Shown here one piece after another: positions 5,747 through 11,894 of a DNA stretch of 11,894 nt. Source of the stretch: Salinibacterium sp. (GTDB lineage Bacteria > Actinomycetota > Actinomycetes > Actinomycetales > Microbacteriaceae); contig JANXTJ010000069.1 in NCBI GenBank assembly GCA_025352485.1, positions 1-11,894 on the forward strand, read 5' to 3'. How positions within the stretch are numbered: position 1 is the stretch's first letter; each line of letters opens with the position of its first letter. Position numbers and translations under genes: made by a program. The notes beneath the pieces are model-generated. The model ran no database searches, was not told the origin of the DNA, and worked only from the letters and a program-made list of their open reading frames with translations.

Positions 5747-7518
5747 GCCGCATCGTCATCATTGGCGCAGGAATTGCCGGGCTTGCGAGCGCCGGCTTGC
5801 TTGCCCGCGAGGGTCATTCGGTCACCGTTCTGGAGGCGCAACCGGCGGTCGGCGGGCGCGCGGGGTCGTGGGAGCGTGACGGTTTCCGATTCGACACCGG
5901 GCCGTCGTGGTACCTCATGCCCGAAGTCTTCGACCATTTCTACCGGCTACTCGGAACCTCCGCGGAGGAGCAACTTCACCTAGTAACCCTCGATCCCGGT
6001 TACCGGGTCTATTTTGAGGGGGATGCCGCCCCGCTCGACATCTCGGCGCACGTCGAAGACAACCTCGAACTGTTCGAGCGGATCGAGCCGGGCTCGGCGG
6101 TGAAACTCTCGAAATACCTCGAGTCCGCTCGCGAAACCTACGAACTCGCCAAGAAACACTTCCTCTATACGACCTTCGCCGACCTGCGAAAGCTGGCGGC
6201 TCCCGATGTGTTGGCCCGCGCCGCGCGCTTTGTGCGGCTGCTCATCGAGCCGCTGTCGAGCATGGTCAAACGCACGGTGCGCGACCAACGGCTGCAGCAG
6301 GTTCTCGGCTATCCCGCGGTCTTTCTGGGCTCATCGCCCTACCTCACGCCGAGCCTGTACCACCTGATGAGCCACCTTGACCTTGAGGATGGCGTGCTCT
6401 ACCCGATGGGTGGCTTCACCCGCGTAATCGAGAGCATTGCCGATCTCGCCCGAGTCGAGGGCGCCCAAATCATCACCGGCGCAAATGTCACGCGCATCGT
6501 CGTGACCGAGGGCAGGGCCAACGGGGTCGAGTACAGTGACGCGAGCCAGACGGTGCGGAGCATCGAGGCGGACATCGTCGTCTCCGCGGCCGACCTGCAC
6601 TTCACCGAGACTCAGCTGCTCGAGGCCAGCGATCGCACCTACCCCGAACAGTATTGGCAGACCAAGACCCCGGGCCCCAGTGCCCTGTTGCTCTACCTGG
6701 GCGTGAAGGGCGAGCTGCCGGAGCTGGAACACCACACGCTCATGTTCACGAAGCAGTGGGAGAAGGGCTTCGACCAGATCTTTGGTACGCAGCCCAGCAT
6801 CCCGGATCCGGCGTCGCTGTACGTCTGCAAGCCCAGTGGAATCGATCCGGATGTCGCACCAGAGGGCTTCGAGAACCTCTTCGTGCTCGTGCCGATTCCC
6901 GCCGACCCGAGCATCGGGCGCGGGGATGTCGACGGCGATGGTGATACCAAAATTGAGGTGCTGGCCGACAGGGTGATCGCGCAGATCGCCGAGTGGGCGG
7001 GCATCCCCGACCTGGCCGAGCGCGTGACCGTGCGTCGCACCGTAGGCCCGGCCGATTTCGCCACCGAGCTGAACGCCTGGCGCGGCACCGCCCTCGGGCC
7101 GGCCCACACCCTCACCCAGAGCGCATTTTTCCGGGCCGGAAACGTCTCGAAAAAGGTGAAAGGGCTTTACTACGTTGGCGGTTCGACGATCCCCGGAATC
7201 GGGCTGCCGATGTGTCTGATCAGCGCGGAAGTGCTCGTCAAGCGCCTGCGCGGCGACACCTCGACCGGGCCGTTAGCCGAGCCGCTTGTCGCAGGCGACG
7301 GCGCACCCTCGGCCACCACCGCGCACGGACGGCAGGTTGGCGCCGCGGCGGCGAAGGCCGTCTCCGTGACAACCTATGGCGTTGGGGCGGCGAAGGCGGG
7401 CGTGCGCAGCGTGGGGGCGGCCGCGCGGCGGTCGAAGGCCGGGGCGGACGACGACGGCGGGCCGATGGGCGGCGGGCCGATGGGCGGCGGGCCGACCAGC
7501 GACGACGGCGACCGGTGA
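5743..7518 (+). CDS. crtI: phytoene desaturase (lycopene-forming type)
   Basis: A 591-residue FAD-dependent, membrane-associated desaturase; by family and context it introduces four double bases' worth of desaturation steps (phytoene to lycopene). The N-terminal dinucleotide-binding motif is IVIIGAGIAGLASAGLLA (4-21), followed by VLEAQPAVGGRAGSW and DTGPSWYLMP. The C-terminal family signature, YYVGGSTIPGIGLPM then CLISAEVLVKRL, lies at 476-502. The usual CrtI core ends near residue 505. The remaining 86 residues are a low-complexity Ala/Gly/Ser/Arg tail ending with repeated GGPMG units. ATG 5743 overlaps the crtB stop, and the stop overlaps the crtYe GTG as GTGA. The tail is uncommon for the family and its role is unknown. 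Confidence 0.95.
   Translation: MSRIVIIGAGIAGLASAGLLAREGHSVTVLEAQPAVGGRAGSWERDGFRFDTGPSWYLMPEVFDHFYRLLGTSAEEQLHLVTLDPGYRVYFEGDAAPLDISAHVEDNLELFERIEPGSAVKLSKYLESARETYELAKKHFLYTTFADLRKLAAPDVLARAARFVRLLIEPLSSMVKRTVRDQRLQQVLGYPAVFLGSSPYLTPSLYHLMSHLDLEDGVLYPMGGFTRVIESIADLARVEGAQIITGANVTRIVVTEGRANGVEYSDASQTVRSIEADIVVSAADLHFTETQLLEASDRTYPEQYWQTKTPGPSALLLYLGVKGELPELEHHTLMFTKQWEKGFDQIFGTQPSIPDPASLYVCKPSGIDPDVAPEGFENLFVLVPIPADPSIGRGDVDGDGDTKIEVLADRVIAQIAEWAGIPDLAERVTVRRTVGPADFATELNAWRGTALGPAHTLTQSAFFRAGNVSKKVKGLYYVGGSTIPGIGLPMCLISAEVLVKRLRGDTSTGPLAEPLVAGDGAPSATTAHGRQVGAAAAKAVSVTTYGVGAAKAGVRSVGAAARRSKAGADDDGGPMGGGPMGGGPTSDDGDR
7456..7494 (+). repeat. crtI: 15-bp tandem repeat in the crtI tail
   Basis: Unit GGCGGGCCGATGGGC, two full copies (7456-7470 and 7471-7485) plus nine bases of a third. 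It encodes Gly-Gly-Pro-Met-Gly repeats. Because the unit is a multiple of three, copy-number changes would alter only tail length and leave the overlapping crtYe start in place. Confidence 0.85.
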
Positions 7519-7838
7519 GTTTCGTCTACCTCGGCGCGCTGCTCATCGCACTCGTCGGGATGGTCGCCCTCGATCGCCGGTTTCGGCTCTTCTTCTGGCG
7601 GGATGCCCGTCGCGCCGCCATTGTGCTCGTCGCCGGGATTGTCTTCTTCGCGGCCTGGGATCTTGCAGGCGTCGGCTTAGGCATCTTCTTTCGCGGGGAG
7701 ACGAGTTTCATGACCGGGCTACAGGTCGCCCGCGAGGTTCCCCTCGAGGAGCTGTTCTTTCTGACCCTGCTCTGCTACCTGACCATGAACGCCTTCGGCG
7801 CGGCATCCCGAATCCTCGACTCGCGGAGAGCGGCATGA
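7515..7838 (+). CDS. crtYe: C50 carotenoid cyclase subunit, lycopene cyclase domain (CrtYe-type)
   Basis: A 107-residue integral membrane protein with about three hydrophobic segments (near residues 2-18, 35-60 and 78-96). It carries the heterodimeric cyclase motif PLEELFF in VAREVPLEELFFLTLL. In Corynebacterium and relatives, CrtYe works with CrtYf to cyclise the ends of C50 (or C40) carotenoids. The start is GTG 7515 overlapping the crtI stop (GTGA); this start gives VSFVYLGALL, the expected N-terminus of the family. The stop overlaps the crtYf ATG (ATGA). Whether the ring is epsilon (decaprenoxanthin, CrtYe) or gamma (sarcinaxanthin, CrtYg) cannot be settled by eye; epsilon is favoured by the host group. 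Confidence 0.88.
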   Translation: MSFVYLGALLIALVGMVALDRRFRLFFWRDARRAAIVLVAGIVFFAAWDLAGVGLGIFFRGETSFMTGLQVAREVPLEELFFLTLLCYLTMNAFGAASRILDSRRAA

Positions 7839-8149
7839 CCTACTGGGCACTCAATTCGGTGTTCCTCGGGATCGTTGCCGCGGTCGTTCTGGCCGGCGTC
7901 GTGATGAAACGCACGCCACGCTGGGGCGCCGTCAGCCTCGCCGCTGCCCTACTTCTGGCCGCCACGGCGGTGTTCGACAATCTGATGATCGCGGCGGGGC
8001 TGGTCGCCTACGACCCGCTGCGCATCCAAGGGTGGTTTATCGGGGTGGCGCCGGTAGAAGACTTTGCCTACACGGTCGCGGCCGTGGTTGGGCTGCCGGC
8101 GCTCTGGGTGTTGCTCGGGCCGACGAAGAAGCGGGCCGGCCGTGCTTAA
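7835..8149 (+). CDS. crtYf: C50 carotenoid cyclase subunit, lycopene cyclase domain (CrtYf-type)
   Basis: A 104-residue membrane protein, the second half of the heterodimeric cyclase. It shows FDNLMIAAGLVAYD followed by IGVAPVEDFAYTV, the Pro-x-Glu-(Asp/Glu)-x-x-(Phe/Tyr) motif typical of this family, and about three membrane segments. ATG 7835 overlaps the crtYe stop by four bases. The two subunits are equal in size and probably made in equal amounts through coupling. The crtEb GTG starts inside its last codons (8-bp overlap). The length is usual for CrtYf/CrtYd-type proteins. Confidence 0.88.
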   Translation: MTYWALNSVFLGIVAAVVLAGVVMKRTPRWGAVSLAAALLLAATAVFDNLMIAAGLVAYDPLRIQGWFIGVAPVEDFAYTVAAVVGLPALWVLLGPTKKRAGRA

Positions 8150-8996
8150 GTCGCTCGTGGTGTCGTCCCGTCCGCTGAGCTGGGTCAATACCGCCTTCCC
8201 GTTCGCGGCGGCCTACCTGCTCACGACCGGGCACGTCGACGTGCTGTTCATCGTCGGCACGATCTTCTTCCTCGTGCCATACAACCTCGCGATGTATGGC
8301 ATCAACGACGTCTTCGACTACGAGTCCGATCTGCGCAACCCGCGCAAGGGCGGCGTCGAGGGTGCGGTACTGCAGAAGCGGATGCACCGGCCGATGATCA
8401 TCGCGGTGCTGGTCACGAACATCCCGTTCCTGCTGTTTTTGGGGCTCGCCGGCAGCCCGCTGGCCCTGCTCGTTCTCGCGGTGAGCATGTTCGCCGTCGT
8501 TGCCTACTCCGCGAAGGGCCTGCGCTTCAAAGAGGTTCCCTTCCTTGACTCTGTCACCTCCAGCACGCACTTCGTCTCGCCCGCCGTGTACGGGCTGGCG
8601 CTGGCGGGAGCGGTGTTCACGCCGCGGCTGTGGCTGCTGCTCGGGGCATTCTTCTTGTGGGGTGCGGCATCTCACGCCTTCGGTGCCGTACAAGATGTGA
8701 TCGCGGATCGTGAGGGCGGGATCGCGTCGATCGCCACCGTGATCGGGGCTCGGGCGACGGCACGGCTGGCCGTCATCGCCTATCTCCTGGCCGGGCTGCT
8801 GCTGCTGTTCATCGGCTGGCCCGGCGCGCTCGCCGCAGCCCTCGCCCTGCCCTACGCGATCAGCTGCGCTCCCTGGTGGAATGTGACCGACGCGACCTCA
8901 GAATCTGCCAACAGGGGGTGGAAGCGGTTCCTCTGGATCAACTTTGTCACCGGATTTTTGGTGACGATGTTGATGATCGCTTTCGCCTGGCGCTAG
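8142..8996 (+). CDS. crtEb: lycopene elongase, UbiA-type prenyltransferase (CrtEb)
   Basis: A 284-residue polytopic membrane protein of the UbiA superfamily. The first Mg-diphosphate motif is NDVFDYESD (Asn55, Asp56, Asp59, Asp63) and the second is DVIADREGG (Asp185, Asp189). In the C50 pathway, CrtEb adds DMAPP-derived C5 groups to both ends of lycopene, giving nonaflavuxanthin then flavuxanthin. I chose GTG 8142 because it gives LKSLVVSSRPLSWVNTAFPF, the expected start of the first membrane helix; the longer frame upstream is antisense-like. It overlaps crtYf by 8 bp. Its TAG stop shares the tetramer CTAG with the convergent marR stop. Confidence 0.92.
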   Translation: MLKSLVVSSRPLSWVNTAFPFAAAYLLTTGHVDVLFIVGTIFFLVPYNLAMYGINDVFDYESDLRNPRKGGVEGAVLQKRMHRPMIIAVLVTNIPFLLFLGLAGSPLALLVLAVSMFAVVAYSAKGLRFKEVPFLDSVTSSTHFVSPAVYGLALAGAVFTPRLWLLLGAFFLWGAASHAFGAVQDVIADREGGIASIATVIGARATARLAVIAYLLAGLLLLFIGWPGALAAALALPYAISCAPWWNVTDATSESANRGWKRFLWINFVTGFLVTMLMIAFAWR

Positions 8997-9406
8997 TCGC
9001 TGAAGCCGAGATTGCGGGCCATGCGCTCGAGCGCCGCGAGGGCGTCGTCGTATTGCTCCTGAGTCAGCCCCTCAGTGCTCAGGGTGCGCTGGGTGGCCAC
9101 GACGTCGGCGAGGCGCTCGAAGGCGCTGCGGCCGCGATCGAGAAGCTCGTATTCACCCCGAGTGACCGCCACCCAGCCGCTATCCACCAGCTCGGCAAGG
9201 TGGTCGGCGGATGACTCGGCCGGGTCGGTGCTGGGTGCTGCCGCGGCATCCAGCTCGTCAATCGTCGCAGGCTTATGGGTGAGCACGCTCAGAAGTTGCC
9301 ACTGCCGCCGGGTAACGCCATGTTCATCGAGGGTCGCGGCGAACTGCTCATCGATCAGGCGGTCGACAAGTTTTAGCCAGAATCCAATGGGTCGCGAACT
9401 GGTCAT
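8993..9406 (-). CDS. MarR-like winged-helix transcriptional regulator
   Basis: A 137-residue protein with a MarR-type layout: an N-terminal dimer helix (FWLKLVDRLIDEQFAATLDEHGV), a DNA-binding winged helix (TRRQWQLLSVLTHKPATIDEL through GWVAVTRGEYELLDRG), and a C-terminal helix. In C. glutamicum, a MarR-family repressor (CrtR) controls the crt operon and responds to GGPP. This protein sits at the other end of the operon, so homology to CrtR is possible but not shown. It is the second gene of a two-gene unit behind the MFS transporter, with six bases between them. It might control the transporter, the carotenoid operon, or both; the sequence does not decide. Confidence 0.8.
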   Translation of the reverse strand: MTSSRPIGFWLKLVDRLIDEQFAATLDEHGVTRRQWQLLSVLTHKPATIDELDAAAAPSTDPAESSADHLAELVDSGWVAVTRGEYELLDRGRSAFERLADVVATQRTLSTEGLTQEQYDDALAALERMARNLGFSD

Positions 9407-9412
9407 ACGTGG

Positions 9413-10885
9413 CTATCCCTTCGGTGTGGTGTACGTCTGCCGCGTCGCTTTTACCGGGATGAGTAGGATGAGCCCGACCAGCAGTACCAGCACGATACCC
9501 AAAATGCCCCAATACTGCGCCCCGAAGACCGCAACGAATGTCGCGAAGAGCAGCGGTGCGAGAAAGCTGACCGCACGCCCGGTGGTCGCGTACAACCCGA
9601 AGACCTCGCCCTCGCGCCCGGCCGGCGTGATGCGCGCGAGGAAGGTGCGGCTCGCCGACTGGGCCGGCCCCACGAACAGGCACAGGATGAGGCCACCGAC
9701 CCAGAACGCGTTGCTGCCGAGGTCATGCACGAAGAAGACACCGAGACCGGCGAGAATCAGGCCAATCAACGAGACCATGATCACCGGTTTTGCGCCGAAT
9801 TTATCGTCGAAGAGCCCGGAGATGAAGGTGCTCACGCCCGCCACCACATTGGCCGCGATTGCGAAGATGATGACCTGCCCGCTCGTGAATCCGAAGGTGC
9901 CCTGCGCGAGAATCCCGCCGAAGGTAAAGACGCCGACCAGCCCGTCCCGAAACAGCGCGCTCGAGATCAGGAAGAGCACCGTGTTGCGGCTTTCCCGCCA
10001 GAGCGCCGCGATGTCACGAAACAACACGGCGTAGGAGGCGAAAAATCCGACCTTCGGGCGCTGGTTGGCCCTGGTCATCTCCGGCACGATGAACAGAATC
10101 GGCAGGGCGAAAATCAGGGTCCAGGCCGCCGCGATCAGGGCGATGATTCGGATGTTGAGACCGTTGGCCTCGCTCACCCCCAGAAGTCCAGCGGTGCCGG
10201 GTGTGGCGCCCTCGACCACCAGGCCGAAATACACGATGAGGAGCAGGACGATTCCGCCGAGGTATCCGGCCCCCCAGCCCAGCCCGCTCACCTTGCCGAC
10301 CGTTTTAGGGGTAGACACCTGGATGAGCATGGCGTTGTAGTTGACGGTGGCAATCTCGTAAAAGACGGTTCCGATAGAGATCAAGGCAACGCCGAGCAGG
10401 AAGTAGCTCGGTTGGCCCTGCACGAAGAACATCAGGGCCGTGATGACGACAACCACGCCGGTGTTGATGGCCAGCCAGAGCTTGCGGCGGCCTGAGCCGT
10501 CGGTGCGCTGGCCGAGCACGGGGGCGATGAGCGCAACGATTACACCCGCGATGGCCAACCCGAAGCCGAGCCCAGACGACAGCGGCGCTTCGGCGGCGGT
10601 GACCACTGCATGCGCGGGGCCGGTGGGGTCGATTTCGGCGTCACGCGCGGCCCGCAACGCGGGGTCGATGAACAGTGACCCGGTGAGGTAAACGGTGAAG
10701 ACGAACGTGGTGATGACGGCATTGAATGCGGCCCCGCCCCAATCCCAGAATGCCCAGGCGACGATGTGGGCGCGCGGGATCTTTTTCCCCTCTTGGAGGT
10801 CGAGACCGGCCATCGTTGCCGCGGTCGGTTTGGTGGTCAGATTGCCGGTGGGGCCTGCGACGCCAGTGTCGGGAGTGCTCGTCAT
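9413..10885 (-). CDS. MFS transporter, UMF1/Atg22-like family
   Basis: A 490-residue integral membrane protein with about twelve predicted hydrophobic helices. The opening AWAFWDWGGAAFNAVITTFVFTVYL and the central YEIATVNYNAMLIQVS...GAGYLGG are typical of the UMF1/Atg22-like group. The first extracytoplasmic loop is extended, as in relatives. Characterised Atg22 proteins export amino acids from vacuoles; bacterial members are mostly uncharacterised, so the substrate is unknown. The first 35 residues are polar and Thr/Gly-rich and probably cytoplasmic. TACCCT lies seven bases before ATG 10885, and no Shine-Dalgarno is visible, so a leaderless start is likely. It is followed by marR, and shares the upstream region with dnaK. 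Confidence 0.9.
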   Translation of the reverse strand: MTSTPDTGVAGPTGNLTTKPTAATMAGLDLQEGKKIPRAHIVAWAFWDWGGAAFNAVITTFVFTVYLTGSLFIDPALRAARDAEIDPTGPAHAVVTAAEAPLSSGLGFGLAIAGVIVALIAPVLGQRTDGSGRRKLWLAINTGVVVVITALMFFVQGQPSYFLLGVALISIGTVFYEIATVNYNAMLIQVSTPKTVGKVSGLGWGAGYLGGIVLLLIVYFGLVVEGATPGTAGLLGVSEANGLNIRIIALIAAAWTLIFALPILFIVPEMTRANQRPKVGFFASYAVLFRDIAALWRESRNTVLFLISSALFRDGLVGVFTFGGILAQGTFGFTSGQVIIFAIAANVVAGVSTFISGLFDDKFGAKPVIMVSLIGLILAGLGVFFVHDLGSNAFWVGGLILCLFVGPAQSASRTFLARITPAGREGEVFGLYATTGRAVSFLAPLLFATFVAVFGAQYWGILGIVLVLLVGLILLIPVKATRQTYTTPKG

Positions 10886-10892
10886 GATTCAC

Positions 10893-10898
10893 AGGGTA
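10893..10898 (-). promoter_or_regulatory. candidate -10 box of the MFS-marR unit
   Basis: On the minus strand, TACCCT fits TANNNT and ends seven bases before the ATG at 10885, so transcription could begin at the start codon. No convincing -35 box was found. Confidence 0.4.
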
Positions 10899-10941
10899 GC
10901 GGCGTCGTGGGAACAATGGCGAGCACCGTGTTCGCGACCGA

Positions 10942-10962
10942 CTTGAGCCGCGTCGACTCAAG
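10942..10962. promoter_or_regulatory. HAIR operator 1 (HspR binding site) upstream of dnaK
   Basis: CTTGAGC-N7-ACTCAAG matches the HspR-associated inverted repeat CTTGAGT-N7-ACTCAAG at 13 of 14 positions with the exact 7-base spacer. HspR, with DnaK as co-repressor, represses heat-shock operons from such sites in Streptomyces and Mycobacterium. The TTGTCA sequence at 10978-10983, 17 bases before CAAACT, is a weak promoter candidate lying between this site and the second operator. Confidence 0.88.
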
Positions 10963-11004
10963 TTTTTCGGCTCGGACTTGTCATGGCCCGCGGTGCACTG
11001 CAAA

Positions 11005-11025
11005 CTTGATACAGCGCGACTCAAC
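11005..11025. promoter_or_regulatory. HAIR operator 2 (degenerate) upstream of dnaK
   Basis: CTTGATA-N7-ACTCAAC matches the HAIR consensus at 11 of 14 positions with the same 7-base spacer. It starts 63 bp after operator 1, close to six helical turns, so both sites would face the same side of the DNA. It would overlap the likely transcription start, which suits repression. Confidence 0.7.
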
Positions 11026-11074
11026 TTGCCGCGCTGCACCCCACAGGTGCAGACCAATCAAGGAGTAAGAGCAC

Positions 11075-11894
11075 ATGGCTCGAGCAGTAGGAATCGACCT
11101 CGGCACCACGAACTCCGTGGTCGCGGTCCTCGAAGGTGGAGAACCCACCGTCATCGCCAACGCAGAAGGTTTCCGCACGACCCCGTCGGTTGTGGCCTTC
11201 ACCAAAGACGGCGAGGTGTTGGTCGGAGAGACCGCCAAGCGCCAGGCCGTCACCAACGTCGACCGCACAATCGCCTCCGTCAAGCGCCACATGGGCACTG
11301 ACTGGAAGCAGGACATCGACGCGAAGAAGTACACAGCTCAGGAAATTTCTGCGCGCATTCTCGCGAAACTGAAGCGCGATGCCGAGCAGTACCTCGGCGA
11401 GCCGGTGACCGACGCGGTCATCACGGTTCCCGCGTACTTCAATGACGCCGAGCGCCAGGCCACCAAGGAGGCCGGCGAAATCTCGGGGCTCAACGTGCTT
11501 CGCATCATCAATGAGCCCACCGCCGCGGCTCTGGCTTACGGCCTCGACAGGGGCAAGGAAGACGAGCTCATTCTCGTCTTCGACCTCGGTGGTGGAACCT
11601 TCGACGTCTCACTGCTCGAGGTGGGCAAAGACGATGACTTCTCGACGATCCAGGTCAAGGCCACCGCCGGCGATAACCGGCTCGGTGGGGACGACTGGGA
11701 CCAGCGCGTCGTTGACTACCTCATCCAGCGCTTCAAGGAGACCACGGGCGTCGATGTTTCGACAGACAAGATCGCCAAGCAGCGACTGAAAGAGGCCGCG
11801 GAGCAGGCGAAGAAAGTACTGTCGAGCCAGACCTCGACCACGATTCAGTTGCCCTACCTCTCCCTCACGGAGAACGGCCCGGCCAACCTCGATG
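11075..11894 (+). CDS. dnaK: molecular chaperone DnaK (Hsp70), 3' end outside window
   Basis: The first 273 residues of the cytosolic ATP-driven chaperone, covering most of the nucleotide-binding domain; the full protein is usually about 620 residues. Motifs in order: phosphate-1 loop GIDLGTTNSVVAV (6-18), the ITVPAYFNDAERQATK segment, the IINEPTAAALAYGLD connect region, and the phosphate-2 loop VFDLGGGTFDVSLLEV. The ATG at 11075 is preceded by AAGGAG, ending nine bases upstream, a clear ribosome binding site. Two HAIR-like operators upstream predict HspR repression. In most actinobacteria grpE, dnaJ and hspR follow in the same operon; they would lie beyond the window. Confidence 0.98.
   Translation, partial: MARAVGIDLGTTNSVVAVLEGGEPTVIANAEGFRTTPSVVAFTKDGEVLVGETAKRQAVTNVDRTIASVKRHMGTDWKQDIDAKKYTAQEISARILAKLKRDAEQYLGEPVTDAVITVPAYFNDAERQATKEAGEISGLNVLRIINEPTAAALAYGLDRGKEDELILVFDLGGGTFDVSLLEVGKDDDFSTIQVKATAGDNRLGGDDWDQRVVDYLIQRFKETTGVDVSTDKIAKQRLKEAAEQAKKVLSSQTSTTIQLPYLSLTENGPANLD

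Noticed and set aside
6925..6960. EF-hand-like calcium loop (DVDGDGD) in CrtI
   Set aside because: The acidic ligand at position 12 of the loop is missing and related CrtI proteins have a Gly/Asp-rich turn here, so calcium binding is not supported.
6993..7514. Long frame running into crtYe from inside crtI
   Set aside because: The part before 7515 is an out-of-frame reading of crtI. Only the section from GTG 7515 has the cyclase-family sequence.
7376..7834. Long frame running into crtYf
   Set aside because: The part before ATG 7835 is an out-of-frame reading of crtI and crtYe.
9075..10691. Long plus-strand frames opposite marR and the MFS gene
   Set aside because: They are Arg/Asp/Gln-rich shadows without family features. 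The minus-strand proteins have clear helices and motifs.
1..11894. CRISPR arrays, insertion sequences, attachment sites, rRNA
   Set aside because: No regularly spaced repeats, no transposase or integrase frames, no terminal inverted repeats and no rRNA-like sequence were seen on either strand.

Overview
The window looks like a high-GC actinobacterium, most likely Microbacteriaceae. The grounds are a C50-carotenoid gene set in the order idi / crtE-crtB-crtI-crtYe-crtYf-crtEb, a bifunctional-type dCTP deaminase next to tRNA-Gly, HspR-type (HAIR) operators before dnaK, and several start codons placed as in leaderless actinobacterial mRNAs. The genus cannot be fixed by eye.

Layout. Bases 1-1020 hold two convergent reading frames that collide near 225-245: the end of a glycosyltransferase-like protein (+) and a BLUF blue-light sensor fused to a GntR-type DNA-binding domain (-). 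The BLUF-GntR frame has no stop before the window edge. Bases 1164-2162 (-) encode a Gfo/Idh/MocA oxidoreductase. Bases 2163-2611 hold a probable 39-residue small gene (+), a terminator-like hairpin and tRNA-Gly(CCC) (-). dcd follows at 2612-3217 (+).

From 3295 to 8996 lies the pigment locus. idi (-) and crtE (+) are divergent with only 17 bp between start codons. The six + strand genes all overlap: GTGA or ATGA four-base overlaps at four junctions and 8 bp at the last. Idi supplies DMAPP, CrtE makes GGPP, CrtB makes phytoene, CrtI desaturates it to lycopene, CrtEb adds C5 units to both ends, and CrtYe/CrtYf close the end rings. By family knowledge the product should be decaprenoxanthin or a close C50 carotenoid. 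A MarR regulator and a UMF1/Atg22-like MFS transporter follow on the minus strand, in the order transporter then marR. The crtEb and marR stop codons overlap in the tetramer CTAG.

Bases 10886-11074 form the divergent regulatory region before dnaK, with two HAIR-like operators centred 63 bp apart. The first 273 codons of dnaK run off the right edge.

Points most worth following: (i) the BLUF-GntR photoreceptor, about 2.8 kb from the carotenoid promoter; (ii) the apparent breakpoint that removes the 3' ends of both leftmost genes; (iii) a single TACTCTA element positioned to act as the -10 box for both idi and crtE, each with a leaderless start.
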